Below, piece by piece: positions 16,251-24,654 of a DNA stretch of 64,000 bases. Under the pieces are notes generated by a model that worked only from the letters and a program-made list of their open reading frames with translations, was not told where the DNA came from and did no database searches. Origin of the DNA: Verrucomicrobiaceae bacterium (lineage in GTDB: Bacteria; Verrucomicrobiota; Verrucomicrobiia; Verrucomicrobiales; Verrucomicrobiaceae). A program made the position numbers and the translations under genes. The stretch lies in NCBI GenBank assembly GCA_947466075.1, contig CANIBP010000001.1, forward strand, positions 434,001 to 498,000, given 5' to 3'. The first letter of the stretch is position 1; each line of letters starts with the position of its first letter.

Positions 16251-16928
16251 ATGCCTCCCGCGTTTCACCCATTCAGCACTTCACACCAGATCGTGCTCGC
16301 CATCACCGCTGTTTTATTTGTGCTCATGCAGATCATTGCACGAACGCGGTTCGCAGCCATGGCGGAAAAGGCGCTTGGGACGCTGCTACTGCTGATCTAT
16401 CCCGCCACCCTAGCGGTCCATGCGTGGACTGGCTCGCTCAATGCACAGACGCTGCTGCCGCTGCAGTACTGCGACATCGCCTGCCTCGCGGGTGGCATCG
16501 CCCTCTGGACTCGGCGGCAGCTCTGCTGTGAGATCGTGTATTTTTTCGGCATCGCTGGCACGCTGCAAGGGCTGATCACCCCTGCATTGATCTATGAATT
16601 TCCTGATCCGCGCTTCTTCGTCTTTTTCCTGCTACACGGTGGCGTTCCCATCACGGCGTTTTACGTCGTCACCGCCATGAAACACCGCCCCGCGCCGGGC
16701 GCAGTAGCGCGCATGATGGGAGTTTCGCTCTCGTGGTATGCCGTGATCGCCATCGTGAACTACGCCCTCAGCACCAACTACGCCTTCCAATGCACCAAGC
16801 CGCCGCAGGCCAGTCTGTTTGATCATCTGGGTCCGTGGCCGTGGTACAATTTCAGCACGATTGGCCTCGGTGTGGTTTTCTATTCCTTGCTCTACCTACC
16901 CTTCGCTTTCCGCAAAGTGAGGCCCTGA
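16251..16928 (+). CDS. YwaF/TIGR02206-type integral membrane protein
   Basis: A protein of 225 residues with about seven hydrophobic helices. Family-like text includes LLPLQYCDIACLAGGIAL, YFFGIAGTLQGLITPAL, FVFFLLHGGVPITAFYVV and the closing WPWYNFSTIGLGVVFYSLLY. This matches the TIGR02206 group (YwaF, TP0381), conserved membrane proteins of unknown function. The start codon at 16251 is 57 bases from the divergent DUF3592 start. The speA gene follows 99 bases later. Confidence 0.75.
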   Translation: MPPAFHPFSTSHQIVLAITAVLFVLMQIIARTRFAAMAEKALGTLLLLIYPATLAVHAWTGSLNAQTLLPLQYCDIACLAGGIALWTRRQLCCEIVYFFGIAGTLQGLITPALIYEFPDPRFFVFFLLHGGVPITAFYVVTAMKHRPAPGAVARMMGVSLSWYAVIAIVNYALSTNYAFQCTKPPQASLFDHLGPWPWYNFSTIGLGVVFYSLLYLPFAFRKVRP

Positions 16929-17027
16929 CATCCAAATCGCGTTTTCTCCTGTCCGAGATGTCGCTTTTCATTTCCCAATTTGCCCTCATAATCGCGGCCC
17001 TTGAAAACCCAGTCCCCGCACACCGCA

Positions 17028-18962
17028 ATGAAAACACCCCCATGGTCCACTGACGACAGCGCCGAGCTGTATGGCATCCGCGAATGGGGACACGATTACT
17101 TCGACGTCTCGAAGGCGGGCGAAGTCGTGGTGAATTTGAAGGACGGCAAGAAAACGAAGCCGGTTTCCCTCGCTTCCATCGTCAAAGGCCTGCGCGAACG
17201 CGGCACGCAGCTTCCGGTGCTCATGCGCTTCGGTGATCTGCTGCGCGGACGCATCGACGAACTGAATGAAGGCTTCGCCTCCGCGATCAGGGAAGGAAAA
17301 TATCAAGGCGTCTATCGCGGCGTGTATCCCATCAAGGTCAATCAGCAGCAGGAAGTCATCGAGGAGATCACGCGCTATGGCCGCAAATATAACTACGGTC
17401 TTGAGGCCGGCAGCAAGCCGGAACTCATCGCCGCGCTGGCCTATATGCACGACCCGCAGGCCTACATCGTGTGCAACGGCTACAAGGATGAGGAGTTCAT
17501 CGACCTCGCGCTCAACGCGCAGAAGATGGGCCTGCAGGTCATCCTCGTGCTCGAAATGCCGACGGAACTCGATCTTATTCTTCAGCGCTGCAAAAAAATG
17601 GGCCTGCGCCCCACGCTCGGCGTGCGCTTCCGCCTCGGCACCGAAAGCGCCGGGCATTGGAGCGGCAGCGGCGGTGACGCCAGCGTCTTTGGCCTCAATA
17701 TTTCCCAGCTCATGCGTGTCGTGGATCACCTGCGTGAGGAAGGCATGCTCGACTGCCTGCGCATGCTGCATTATCACCAGGGTTCGCAGATTCCGAATAT
17801 TCGTGCCATCCGTCAGGCGGTGAATGAAGCGGCACGCGTCTATGTCGGTCTGGTGCAAGAAGGCGCACGCATGGGCATCCTCGACCTCGGTGGCGGTCTC
17901 GCCATCAGTTACGACGGTCAAAAAGGCGCCTCTGCCGCCAGCAGCAACTACGGCACCAAAGAATACTGCGCCGATATCATCGAGGCGATCTCCGAAGTCA
18001 CCGCCGAAGCCGGTGTGCCGCACCCGGACATCATCACAGAGTCTGGTCGTGCTATCGTGGCCTACTACAGCGTGCTGGTCATCAACATCCTCGACATCAA
18101 CCGCTTTGAGCCGCGCAAAACCATCAGCGACATCGAGATCGATAAAGAATCCCCTGCCCTGCTGCGCAATCTGCACGAGCTACGAGTCGAATCCACGCGC
18201 AACGCCGCCAAGACCAGCCGCGACCGCCTTCAGGAAATCTACAACGACGCCGTCTATTACCGCGACAAGCTGCGCACCGAGTTCAACTACGGCAAAGTGA
18301 ACTTGCGCGAACGTGCCCACGGCGAGGAGCTCTACTGGGACATCCTCACCTGGATCGCCGGCATGCGTGAACAATGTGACCACGACGGTTCTCAAATGGA
18401 GCGCCTCGATGCCATCCTCACCGACTACTACTACGGCAACTTCAGCGTGTTCCAGAGTCTGCCGGATCTTTGGGCCATCGACCAGATCTTCCCCGTGATG
18501 CCGATTCATCGCCTCAAGGAGAAGCCCACTCGCAATGCCGTGCTCTCCGACATCACCTGCGACAGCGATGGCAAGATCGACAAATTCGCGCTCTCCGACG
18601 GCATCCGCAACAGCCTGCCACTGCACGACCCCGAGATCGAAAAGGGGGAGGAATACATGCTCGGCATCTTCCTCGTAGGCGCTTATCAAGAAACCCTCGG
18701 CGATCTGCACAACCTCCTTGGCGACACCAACGTCGTGTCCGTCCACATCGAGGGCGGCAAGGCCAAATACAGCGAACTGGAAGGCGACAGCGTCTCCGAA
18801 GTGCTCACCTACGTCGAATACGACCCCAAAGACATGCTCACCCGCTTCCGCAATCTTGCTGAAAGCGCCGTCGTCTCCAAACGCATCACCGCCACCGAGC
18901 GCCGTGAGATCATCGAGAGCTTCGAAGCCGGTCTGCGTGGCTACACGTATTTCGAGAGCTGA
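17028..18962 (+). CDS. speA: Biosynthetic arginine decarboxylase
   Basis: A protein of 644 residues from ATG 17028 (MKTPPWSTDDS), the normal length for SpeA. It is a fold-III PLP enzyme that turns arginine into agmatine, the first step of the agmatine route to putrescine. The PLP lysine is in VYPIKVNQQ (Lys about 103); LEAGSKPEL, HYHQGSQI, LDLGGGLAISYDG and ITESGRAIVA are the usual barrel motifs. Cytoplasmic. No agmatinase or agmatine deiminase is nearby. The frame is open 27 bases further upstream, but that part begins with TTG. Confidence 0.95.
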   Translation: MKTPPWSTDDSAELYGIREWGHDYFDVSKAGEVVVNLKDGKKTKPVSLASIVKGLRERGTQLPVLMRFGDLLRGRIDELNEGFASAIREGKYQGVYRGVYPIKVNQQQEVIEEITRYGRKYNYGLEAGSKPELIAALAYMHDPQAYIVCNGYKDEEFIDLALNAQKMGLQVILVLEMPTELDLILQRCKKMGLRPTLGVRFRLGTESAGHWSGSGGDASVFGLNISQLMRVVDHLREEGMLDCLRMLHYHQGSQIPNIRAIRQAVNEAARVYVGLVQEGARMGILDLGGGLAISYDGQKGASAASSNYGTKEYCADIIEAISEVTAEAGVPHPDIITESGRAIVAYYSVLVINILDINRFEPRKTISDIEIDKESPALLRNLHELRVESTRNAAKTSRDRLQEIYNDAVYYRDKLRTEFNYGKVNLRERAHGEELYWDILTWIAGMREQCDHDGSQMERLDAILTDYYYGNFSVFQSLPDLWAIDQIFPVMPIHRLKEKPTRNAVLSDITCDSDGKIDKFALSDGIRNSLPLHDPEIEKGEEYMLGIFLVGAYQETLGDLHNLLGDTNVVSVHIEGGKAKYSELEGDSVSEVLTYVEYDPKDMLTRFRNLAESAVVSKRITATERREIIESFEAGLRGYTYFES

Positions 18963-18968
18963 TTTCGC

Positions 18969-19544
18969 TCAGATAAAGGTCGCCTTCCGCATAATCGCCT
19001 GCTGGAGCAGTTCCAGGTAATGCGCACACGGAATCTCATGCCCGCCAAACATCGCCAGATGCGGCGTGGTCCATTGCGTGTCATGCAGCAGGTAGCCACG
19101 CGCATGCAGCCGCCACTGCAGATGCGTCAGTGCCACCTTCGACGCCTGCGGCTCACGGCTGAACATCGATTCGCCGAAAAATGCCCCGCCGATGCTCACG
19201 CCATACACACCGCCGCGCAGTTTGCCATCACGCCAGACTTCCGCGCTGTGCGCGAAGCCAAGACGATGCAGTTCTTCATAAGTGTCCATGATCGTGTCCG
19301 TGATCCAGGTCTCCTCGCGATCAGCACAGCCGCGAATCACGTCGCCAAACGCCGTGTCCCAGCGCAGTTCAAACGGATGCTGCTTCAGGTAGCGCTGAAA
19401 CCGCTGCGGCACATGAAACTCCGCCACTGGCAGAATGCCGCGCATTTTCGGCCGATACCATGAGATGGAGCCATCGTCCTCCCCCATCGGGAAGGCGCCC
19501 TCGCAATAGGCGTTCAACAGATCCACTGGCTCGATTCGCGGCAT
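18969..19544 (-). CDS. aat: Leucyl/phenylalanyl-tRNA-protein transferase
   Basis: A protein of 191 residues beginning close to the catalytic region, with the family signatures YCEGAFPMGEDDG, SISWYRPKMRGILP, TWITDTIMDTYEELHRLG, HSAEVWRDGKLRGGVYGVSI, GGAFFGESMFSREPQASK and a C-terminal DTQWTTPHLAMFGG. It adds Leu or Phe to N-terminal Lys/Arg of proteins, marking them for ClpAP in the N-degron pathway. It converges with speA, six bases apart, and is divergent from pgsA across the heptamer palindrome. Confidence 0.95.
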   Translation of the reverse strand: MPRIEPVDLLNAYCEGAFPMGEDDGSISWYRPKMRGILPVAEFHVPQRFQRYLKQHPFELRWDTAFGDVIRGCADREETWITDTIMDTYEELHRLGFAHSAEVWRDGKLRGGVYGVSIGGAFFGESMFSREPQASKVALTHLQWRLHARGYLLHDTQWTTPHLAMFGGHEIPCAHYLELLQQAIMRKATFI

Positions 19545-19550
19545 AGGCGA

Positions 19551-19622
19551 GTTTAAAGTTTAAAGTTTAAGGTTCAAAGTTTGAATCACGCAGCTTGAAA
19601 CTTTAAACCTTAAACTTGAAGC
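19551..19622. repeat. Inverted array of GTTTAAA-type heptamers
   Basis: Five tandem heptamers of GTTTAAA type (variants GTTTAAG, GTTCAAA, GTTTGAA) fill 19551-19585; after a 9-base spacer four inverted heptamers (TTGAAAC, TTTAAAC, CTTAAAC, TTGAAGC) fill 19595-19622. The arms 19563-19582 and 19598-19617 can pair over 20 bases with one mismatch. The block occupies almost the whole gap between the divergent starts of aat and pgsA and is much more AT-rich than its surroundings. Confidence 0.85.
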
Positions 19623-19630
19623 TGTTTGAA

Positions 19631-20203
19631 ATGAACCTCGCCAATCAGATCACCATCTTCCGTATCCTGCTGATCCCCGTTTTTATCGGGCTCGTGATCT
19701 ATTATGGCGACAGCGCCCGTGGCGAACATCCCAATGAAGCATTGCGCCTCTGGGCCGCTGCGGTGTTTGGCATCGCCGCGATCAGTGACGCCATCGACGG
19801 TTGGGTCGCCCGCCGCTTTGACCAGCGCACGCGTTTTGGGGCCATCGTCGATCCTTTGGCGGACAAGCTGCTCATGCTCTCGGCCATCATCCTGCTCAGT
19901 TTTACCGCCTGGCGACAGCATTTTCCGCTGTGGTTCCCTATTCTGGTCATTGGTCGAGATGTGCTTTCCATCGGCGGTGCCTTCTTGATCGACCACTTTG
20001 CCGGCAAATTCCAGATTCACACCCACTGGAGCGGCAAGGTGGCCACGTTTGCCCAGATGGCGGCCATTCTTTGGATCTTGCTCGATCTCGCCCCTGCCCT
20101 GCTCATCTGGCCCACGATCTTCGCCGGTTTTTTCACCGCGCTTTCCGGTTTCATCAATCTGGCCGACGGCGTCAGGCAGTTGCAAGCTACCGGACATGAT
20201 TGA
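19631..20203 (+). CDS. pgsA: CDP-diacylglycerol-glycerol-3-phosphate 3-phosphatidyltransferase-like
   Basis: A protein of 190 residues from ATG 19631 (MNLANQITIFRILLIP), the standard PgsA opening. The CDP-alcohol phosphotransferase motif DG-x2-AR-x8-G-x3-D-x3-D is present: DAIDGWVARR, then GAIVDPLADKLLM. Five to six membrane helices. PgsA makes phosphatidylglycerol phosphate, the committed step to PG and cardiolipin. The family motif is certain; choosing PgsA over another CDP-alcohol transferase rests on the NQITIFRILLIP start. The heptamer palindrome ends 8 bases before the start codon. Confidence 0.88.
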   Translation: MNLANQITIFRILLIPVFIGLVIYYGDSARGEHPNEALRLWAAAVFGIAAISDAIDGWVARRFDQRTRFGAIVDPLADKLLMLSAIILLSFTAWRQHFPLWFPILVIGRDVLSIGGAFLIDHFAGKFQIHTHWSGKVATFAQMAAILWILLDLAPALLIWPTIFAGFFTALSGFINLADGVRQLQATGHD

Positions 20204-20232
20204 CGCGGGGGCTGCCTAGTGCTCCTTGAACA

Positions 20233-21609
20233 ATGCTCAAAACCGTCGCCATCGTCGGACGCCCCAATGTGGGCAAGTCCGCGCTCTTCAACCGCCTTGC
20301 CGGCAAAACCATCTCGATCGTCCACGATCAGGCCGGGGTGACGCGTGACCGTATCACCGCGCAGTGCCGTCGCGGCCCGGCATGGTTCGAGATCATGGAC
20401 ACGGGCGGCATCGGTGCCAGCACCGAGGACGTGCTGACCGATCAGGTGCAGGTCGAAGCCGCCATCGCTCTCGAAGTGGCAGATTTGCTCATGTTCGTCG
20501 TCGATGTCGTCGATGGCATCACCACGATCGACCAAAGCCTTGCCCGTGAACTACGCCGCACCAGCAAGCCGGTCATTCTCGTCATCAACAAGGCCGACTC
20601 CCCCAAGCGCAAGCTCAACGCCGGTGAGTTCACCAAATTCGGCTTCGCGGACACCGTCGAAGTCAGCGCCGCACATGGTCTCGGCATCGATGACCTCGTG
20701 GCCCTCGTCGCTGAGCGTCTTGATTTGAAGGAATCGAACGAAACCGAAGATGCCAAGGCCGGTCAATCCGTGCGCCCACTCAAACTCGCCATCGTCGGCC
20801 GCCCAAACGCTGGCAAGTCATCACTCGTGAACGCCATCCTCGGTCAGGAGCGTGCCATCGTCAGCGAGGTGCCCGGCACCACGCGCGATGCGCTCGACAT
20901 CCAGGCCACTTGGAATGGCAAAAAATACCAACTCATCGACACCGCCGGCATCCGCCGCCGCGCCCATCTCGACACCGTGGTCGAAATCTCAAGCGTGGAT
21001 CGCAGCCTGCAGAGCATCAAACGTGCTGACTTGTGCCTGCTGGTCATCGACTGTGCCGCAGGCGCTAAAATGCAGGACCGCAAGATCGCCCAGATCATCT
21101 TGGAAGAGCGCAAGCCCTGCATCCTCGTCATGAACAAGTGGGATCTCTTCCATCCCGACGCTCCGCAAAAGGACCGCATCGAATTCTTGGATGAACTGAT
21201 GCGCCGCGAGTTCTTCTTCCTGAACTACGCCCCGCTCGTCGCCATCTCCGCCAAGAACAAGGAGCACGTGGGCAAGCTCTTCGTGCAGATCGAAAAAGTG
21301 CGCAACGGCTCTCAGAATCGCATTGGCACCGGCGCTTTGAACCGCCTGCTCGCCAACGCCATCGAAAACACCCCCGGCGCTCTTGGCCGCAGCACGCACA
21401 GCTTCAAGCTGCTCTACGCCACGCAGGTCAATGAAGCCGAAGGTTTCGCCATTCCCGTGCCGCACTTCGTGCTCTTCGCCAACCGTGCCGCCAAACTCAC
21501 CGACAGCTACCTACGCTACCTCGAAAAAGTCATCCGTGACGAATGGAACGCCCCCGGCGTGCCCTTCAAGATGAGCGTGCGCGGCAAAGGACCGAAGAAG
21601 GCGAAGTAA
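20233..21609 (+). CDS. der: Ribosome-assembly GTPase Der (EngA)
   Basis: A protein of 458 residues with two tandem GTPase domains and a C-terminal KH-like domain, the unmistakable Der layout. First domain: GRPNVGKS at 9-16, DTGG, NKAD; second domain: GRPNAGKS near 188, DTAGIRRRAH, NKWD. It acts in 50S subunit maturation. It begins 29 bases after pgsA and is probably in the same transcript. Confidence 0.97.
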   Translation: MLKTVAIVGRPNVGKSALFNRLAGKTISIVHDQAGVTRDRITAQCRRGPAWFEIMDTGGIGASTEDVLTDQVQVEAAIALEVADLLMFVVDVVDGITTIDQSLARELRRTSKPVILVINKADSPKRKLNAGEFTKFGFADTVEVSAAHGLGIDDLVALVAERLDLKESNETEDAKAGQSVRPLKLAIVGRPNAGKSSLVNAILGQERAIVSEVPGTTRDALDIQATWNGKKYQLIDTAGIRRRAHLDTVVEISSVDRSLQSIKRADLCLLVIDCAAGAKMQDRKIAQIILEERKPCILVMNKWDLFHPDAPQKDRIEFLDELMRREFFFLNYAPLVAISAKNKEHVGKLFVQIEKVRNGSQNRIGTGALNRLLANAIENTPGALGRSTHSFKLLYATQVNEAEGFAIPVPHFVLFANRAAKLTDSYLRYLEKVIRDEWNAPGVPFKMSVRGKGPKKAK

Positions 21610-21687
21610 CTTTGTTGAATGCCTGCCTGCCTTTGGATTTTGGCACTCGTGCCTTCCAAGATCTGACGATGCTGGCTAGTCTGCGGC

Positions 21688-22686
21688 ATGGCCACCATCC
21701 AGACCACCACCGTCGGTTCCTATCCTGTTCCCGAATGGCTCAGTGCTTTGCCGAGCGAGCAGGCGGTGATAGATGCCACTCGTGTCGTCTTTGACACCCA
21801 GCGCCAGGCAGGCATTGATTTGCCCACGGATGGCGAGTTGTATCGCTTCGATGTCAATCATCCCGATACCAACGGCATGATCGAATACTTTGTCCACAAG
21901 CTCGGTGGCATCGACAGTCGTGTGGGCCGCGCGGATACCGCCGCGTTTCGTGCCAAGCACGAGATGGCCTTCCGCAGCAAGCCTGCTGCCGTGGTGCGCG
22001 GCCCCATCACCGAGGGCGTGCTCAATCTGGCCGAAGACTGCGCCCGTGCGGGCAAGGTGGTCGGTGGGCCCTTCAAGTTCACGCTCACCAGCCCCTACAT
22101 GCTTGCCCGCACCTTGCTGGACACGCATTACCACGACTTCGCCGCGCTCAACATGGCCATCGCCGACGCTTTGGCCGCGCAGGCCGCTGATTTGCAATGC
22201 GACTGCGTGCAAGTCGATGAAGCCAACATCCCCGGCAATCCCGATGATGCTCCCATCGCCGCCGCAGGCATCAACCGCGTGCTGGATGCCGTCAAAGGCC
22301 AGAAAGCCGTCCACTTCTGCTTCGGCAACTACGGTGGCCAGACGATTCAGAAAGGTGAATGGTCTGCGCTCATCACGTTTTTGAACTCCCTGCGTGCCGA
22401 TCACCTCGTGCTCGAACTCGCGCATCGTCCTGCGGCTGATCTCGATGCGCTCAAGGAACTCGACCCCAAAATCGGCGTCGGCCTCGGCGTCGTGGACATC
22501 AAAGTGAACCACATCGAGTCCGCCGACGAAATCGCCCGCCGCATCGAGGCGGCCGAGAAAAAGCTCGGCGCAGGCCGCGTGAAGTTCATTCATCCCGACT
22601 GCGGCTTCTGGATGCTCAAACGCAGCATCGCCGACCGCAAGATCGAGGCGCTGGCGAAAGGCCGTGACAGATTCGAGGGACGGTGA
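21688..22686 (+). CDS. MetE C-terminal-domain-type methyltransferase
   Basis: A protein of 332 residues that corresponds only to the C-terminal barrel of cobalamin-independent methionine synthase. It opens with TTTVGSYPVPEWL. Zinc-ligand candidates are His and Cys in HFCFGN (about 208-210), Glu in LELAHR (about 242) and Cys in DCGFW (about 304). Full MetE is about twice as long and needs its N-terminal half for folate binding. Stand-alone C-domains are common and may use other methyl donors. It could make methionine from homocysteine or act on a related thiol. Confidence 0.8.
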   Translation: MATIQTTTVGSYPVPEWLSALPSEQAVIDATRVVFDTQRQAGIDLPTDGELYRFDVNHPDTNGMIEYFVHKLGGIDSRVGRADTAAFRAKHEMAFRSKPAAVVRGPITEGVLNLAEDCARAGKVVGGPFKFTLTSPYMLARTLLDTHYHDFAALNMAIADALAAQAADLQCDCVQVDEANIPGNPDDAPIAAAGINRVLDAVKGQKAVHFCFGNYGGQTIQKGEWSALITFLNSLRADHLVLELAHRPAADLDALKELDPKIGVGLGVVDIKVNHIESADEIARRIEAAEKKLGAGRVKFIHPDCGFWMLKRSIADRKIEALAKGRDRFEGR

Positions 22687-22702
22687 TTCACTCGCCTCAC
22701 CC

Positions 22703-23107
22703 ATGAAACGTCTCCTTGCCATCTCCTTGATGATCACCCTGGCCTCCTGCGCCAGCACCATGAACAGTCACCGCATGAAGGCCGCGCAGCGCAAGATGCT
22801 CGAAACACGCAAGCTCCAGCAGGCCAGCCAGTGGGACGAAGCCCTCGCCATGGCGGAACGCATGCACTCCAGCGTTTCCAAATCGATCAATAGCGCTCCA
22901 AAGCAGAAATCTTCCTCCGGTGGTCTGGTTGATTTGCAACCGCTGCTCACTGGCTGGGAAGTTGGCCCCTTCTCCGAACTCAAATCTTCACTTCAGAAAA
23001 AAGATGCGAGCCGTTCGAGCGCCGCCTTTGCGTCGCTTCGTCAGCAGTGCGTGAACTGTCACACGGTGCTCGGGAAGTCGCAGATTCAGGTTGCCGGGCT
23101 GCCGTGA
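22703..23107 (+). CDS. Cytochrome c'-like monohaem lipoprotein
   Basis: A protein of 134 residues from ATG 22703. The signal peptide ends in a lipobox (ITLASC, lipid-bearing Cys at about residue 16), so the protein is membrane-anchored. The body looks like a helical bundle, and a single haem c site CVNCH sits near residue 114, close to the C-terminus. A C-terminal CxxCH in a protein of about 130 residues is the pattern of cytochrome c'-type four-helix bundles. It starts 17 bases after the MetE-like gene. The redox role is unknown. Confidence 0.72.
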   Translation: MKRLLAISLMITLASCASTMNSHRMKAAQRKMLETRKLQQASQWDEALAMAERMHSSVSKSINSAPKQKSSSGGLVDLQPLLTGWEVGPFSELKSSLQKKDASRSSAAFASLRQQCVNCHTVLGKSQIQVAGLP

Positions 23108-23271
23108 ACGAGGTTTTTGAGTTTATGACGGACATCGAGGGTTGGAGCCAACGTGAGATTTGAGAGTCCTCCCGGCGGTTTATTCCCTGCGGATGCATTA
23201 TTTTTTTGCCAAGGCGGGGAAAGCCCTGCTTTAGTTCCCTTTCGCGTGGCAACTGACCTCGCGTCAGGTTC

Positions 23272-24654
23272 ATGGCATCTCCCAAACACATTCACTTCAT
23301 CGGCATCTGCGGCACCGCGATGGGTTCTACTGCGGTCGCATTACGCGCTCTCGGACACACAATCAGCGGCTCGGACGCGCAGGTTTATCCGCCAATGAGC
23401 GATGTGCTGCGAGGCGCAGGCATCACGCTCTCCGAAGGTTACGGCCCGCAGAATCTTCCTGCCATGGCAGACGTTTATGTCGTGGGTAATGCAATCTCCC
23501 GCGGCAACGCCGAACTGGAAGCGGTGCTCGAAAAGAAGCTGCCGTATGTTTCGATGGCAGAACTGCTCAAGCAGGAGGTCATCCAGGGCAAACGCAGCTT
23601 TGTGGTGAGCGGCACACACGGCAAAACGACGACGACGACGATGCTGGCGTGGATTTTCGAGCACGCAGGCAAGAATCCTGGCTTCATGATCGGCGGTGTG
23701 CCGGAAAATTTCACCAGTGGAGCACGTTTCACGGATTCAGACATCTTCATCATCGAAGGCGACGAGTACGACACCGCCTACTTCGACAAGCGCTCCAAAT
23801 TCCTGCACTACTTGCCGGAGTGCGCGATCGTAAACAACATCGAGTTCGACCACGCGGACATCTTTGAAAATCTGGATGCCATTCTGCTCTCGTTTCAGCG
23901 CATGCTGAATACGGTGCCGCGCAACGGCCTCGTGCTGATCAATGGCGACGATCCAAACTGCCTCACGCTGCGCGCGAAGTGCCCTGCGCCGCTGAAAACC
24001 GTGGGTCTCGGCCCGACCTGCGATTTCCGCATCAATATCACCGCCTCGACGCCAGAGAGCACCGTGTTTGAAATTAACGGCGCGGCATTTGGCGTACCGA
24101 TGATGGGCGAGTTCAATGTGCGCAACGCAGCGATGTGCGTCTGTGCGGCGCGTTTCGGCGGTTTGACCGATGAACAGATTCGTGAGGGCTTGAATACTTT
24201 CCTTGGCATCCGCCGCCGTCAGCAGGAGCGCGGCACGACGCACGGCATAACCATCATTGACGACTTTGGTCATCATCCTACGGCAATTCGCGAAACTCTG
24301 CGTGGATTACGCCAGCGCTATGCTGGACGCCGGTTGTGGGCATTGTTTGAGCCGCGTTCGAACACGAGCCGCCGCAATGTGCTGCAAAACGAATTGATCG
24401 AGGCTTTGACCGAGGCTGATGGCTCTGTGATCGCCGCCGTGGCCAATCCTGAGAAAGTGGCGGCGGATCAACGCTTGGACACGGCCAAGGTGGCATTATC
24501 CGTGACCTCACGCGGCAAGCCATGCTGGTTTGAGGCGAATACGGACGCGATTGTGAGCCGCCTGAAGAATGAAACACGCACGGGCGATGTGATCGTCGTG
24601 TTCAGCAACGGCGGCTTTGACGGCATTCACGACAAGCTGCTCAAGACGCTTTAA
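23272..24654 (+). CDS. mpl: UDP-N-acetylmuramate:tripeptide ligase Mpl
   Basis: A protein of 460 residues of the Mur ligase family. It opens HIHFIGICGTAMGS, which separates Mpl from MurC (usually GIGGxGM). ATP site GTHGKTTTTTMLAW near residue 113; EGDEYDTAYFDKRSKFLHY and IDDFGHHPTAI follow, as in Mpl. It recycles the tripeptide L-Ala-gamma-D-Glu-mDap onto UDP-MurNAc in the cytoplasm. Its TAA overlaps the stop of the converging L,D-transpeptidase gene by four bases, putting two peptidoglycan genes tail to tail. Confidence 0.93.
   Translation: MASPKHIHFIGICGTAMGSTAVALRALGHTISGSDAQVYPPMSDVLRGAGITLSEGYGPQNLPAMADVYVVGNAISRGNAELEAVLEKKLPYVSMAELLKQEVIQGKRSFVVSGTHGKTTTTTMLAWIFEHAGKNPGFMIGGVPENFTSGARFTDSDIFIIEGDEYDTAYFDKRSKFLHYLPECAIVNNIEFDHADIFENLDAILLSFQRMLNTVPRNGLVLINGDDPNCLTLRAKCPAPLKTVGLGPTCDFRINITASTPESTVFEINGAAFGVPMMGEFNVRNAAMCVCAARFGGLTDEQIREGLNTFLGIRRRQQERGTTHGITIIDDFGHHPTAIRETLRGLRQRYAGRRLWALFEPRSNTSRRNVLQNELIEALTEADGSVIAAVANPEKVAADQRLDTAKVALSVTSRGKPCWFEANTDAIVSRLKNETRTGDVIVVFSNGGFDGIHDKLLKTL

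Noticed and set aside
16986..18176. A 396-codon antisense frame under speA
   Set aside because: It is the reverse reading of the arginine decarboxylase and has no recognisable domain.
21633..21659. Imperfect hairpin after der (GGCAC/GTGCC with TTGGA/TCCAA)
   Set aside because: The loop is too small, the arms are interrupted and no T-run follows, so I do not call a terminator.
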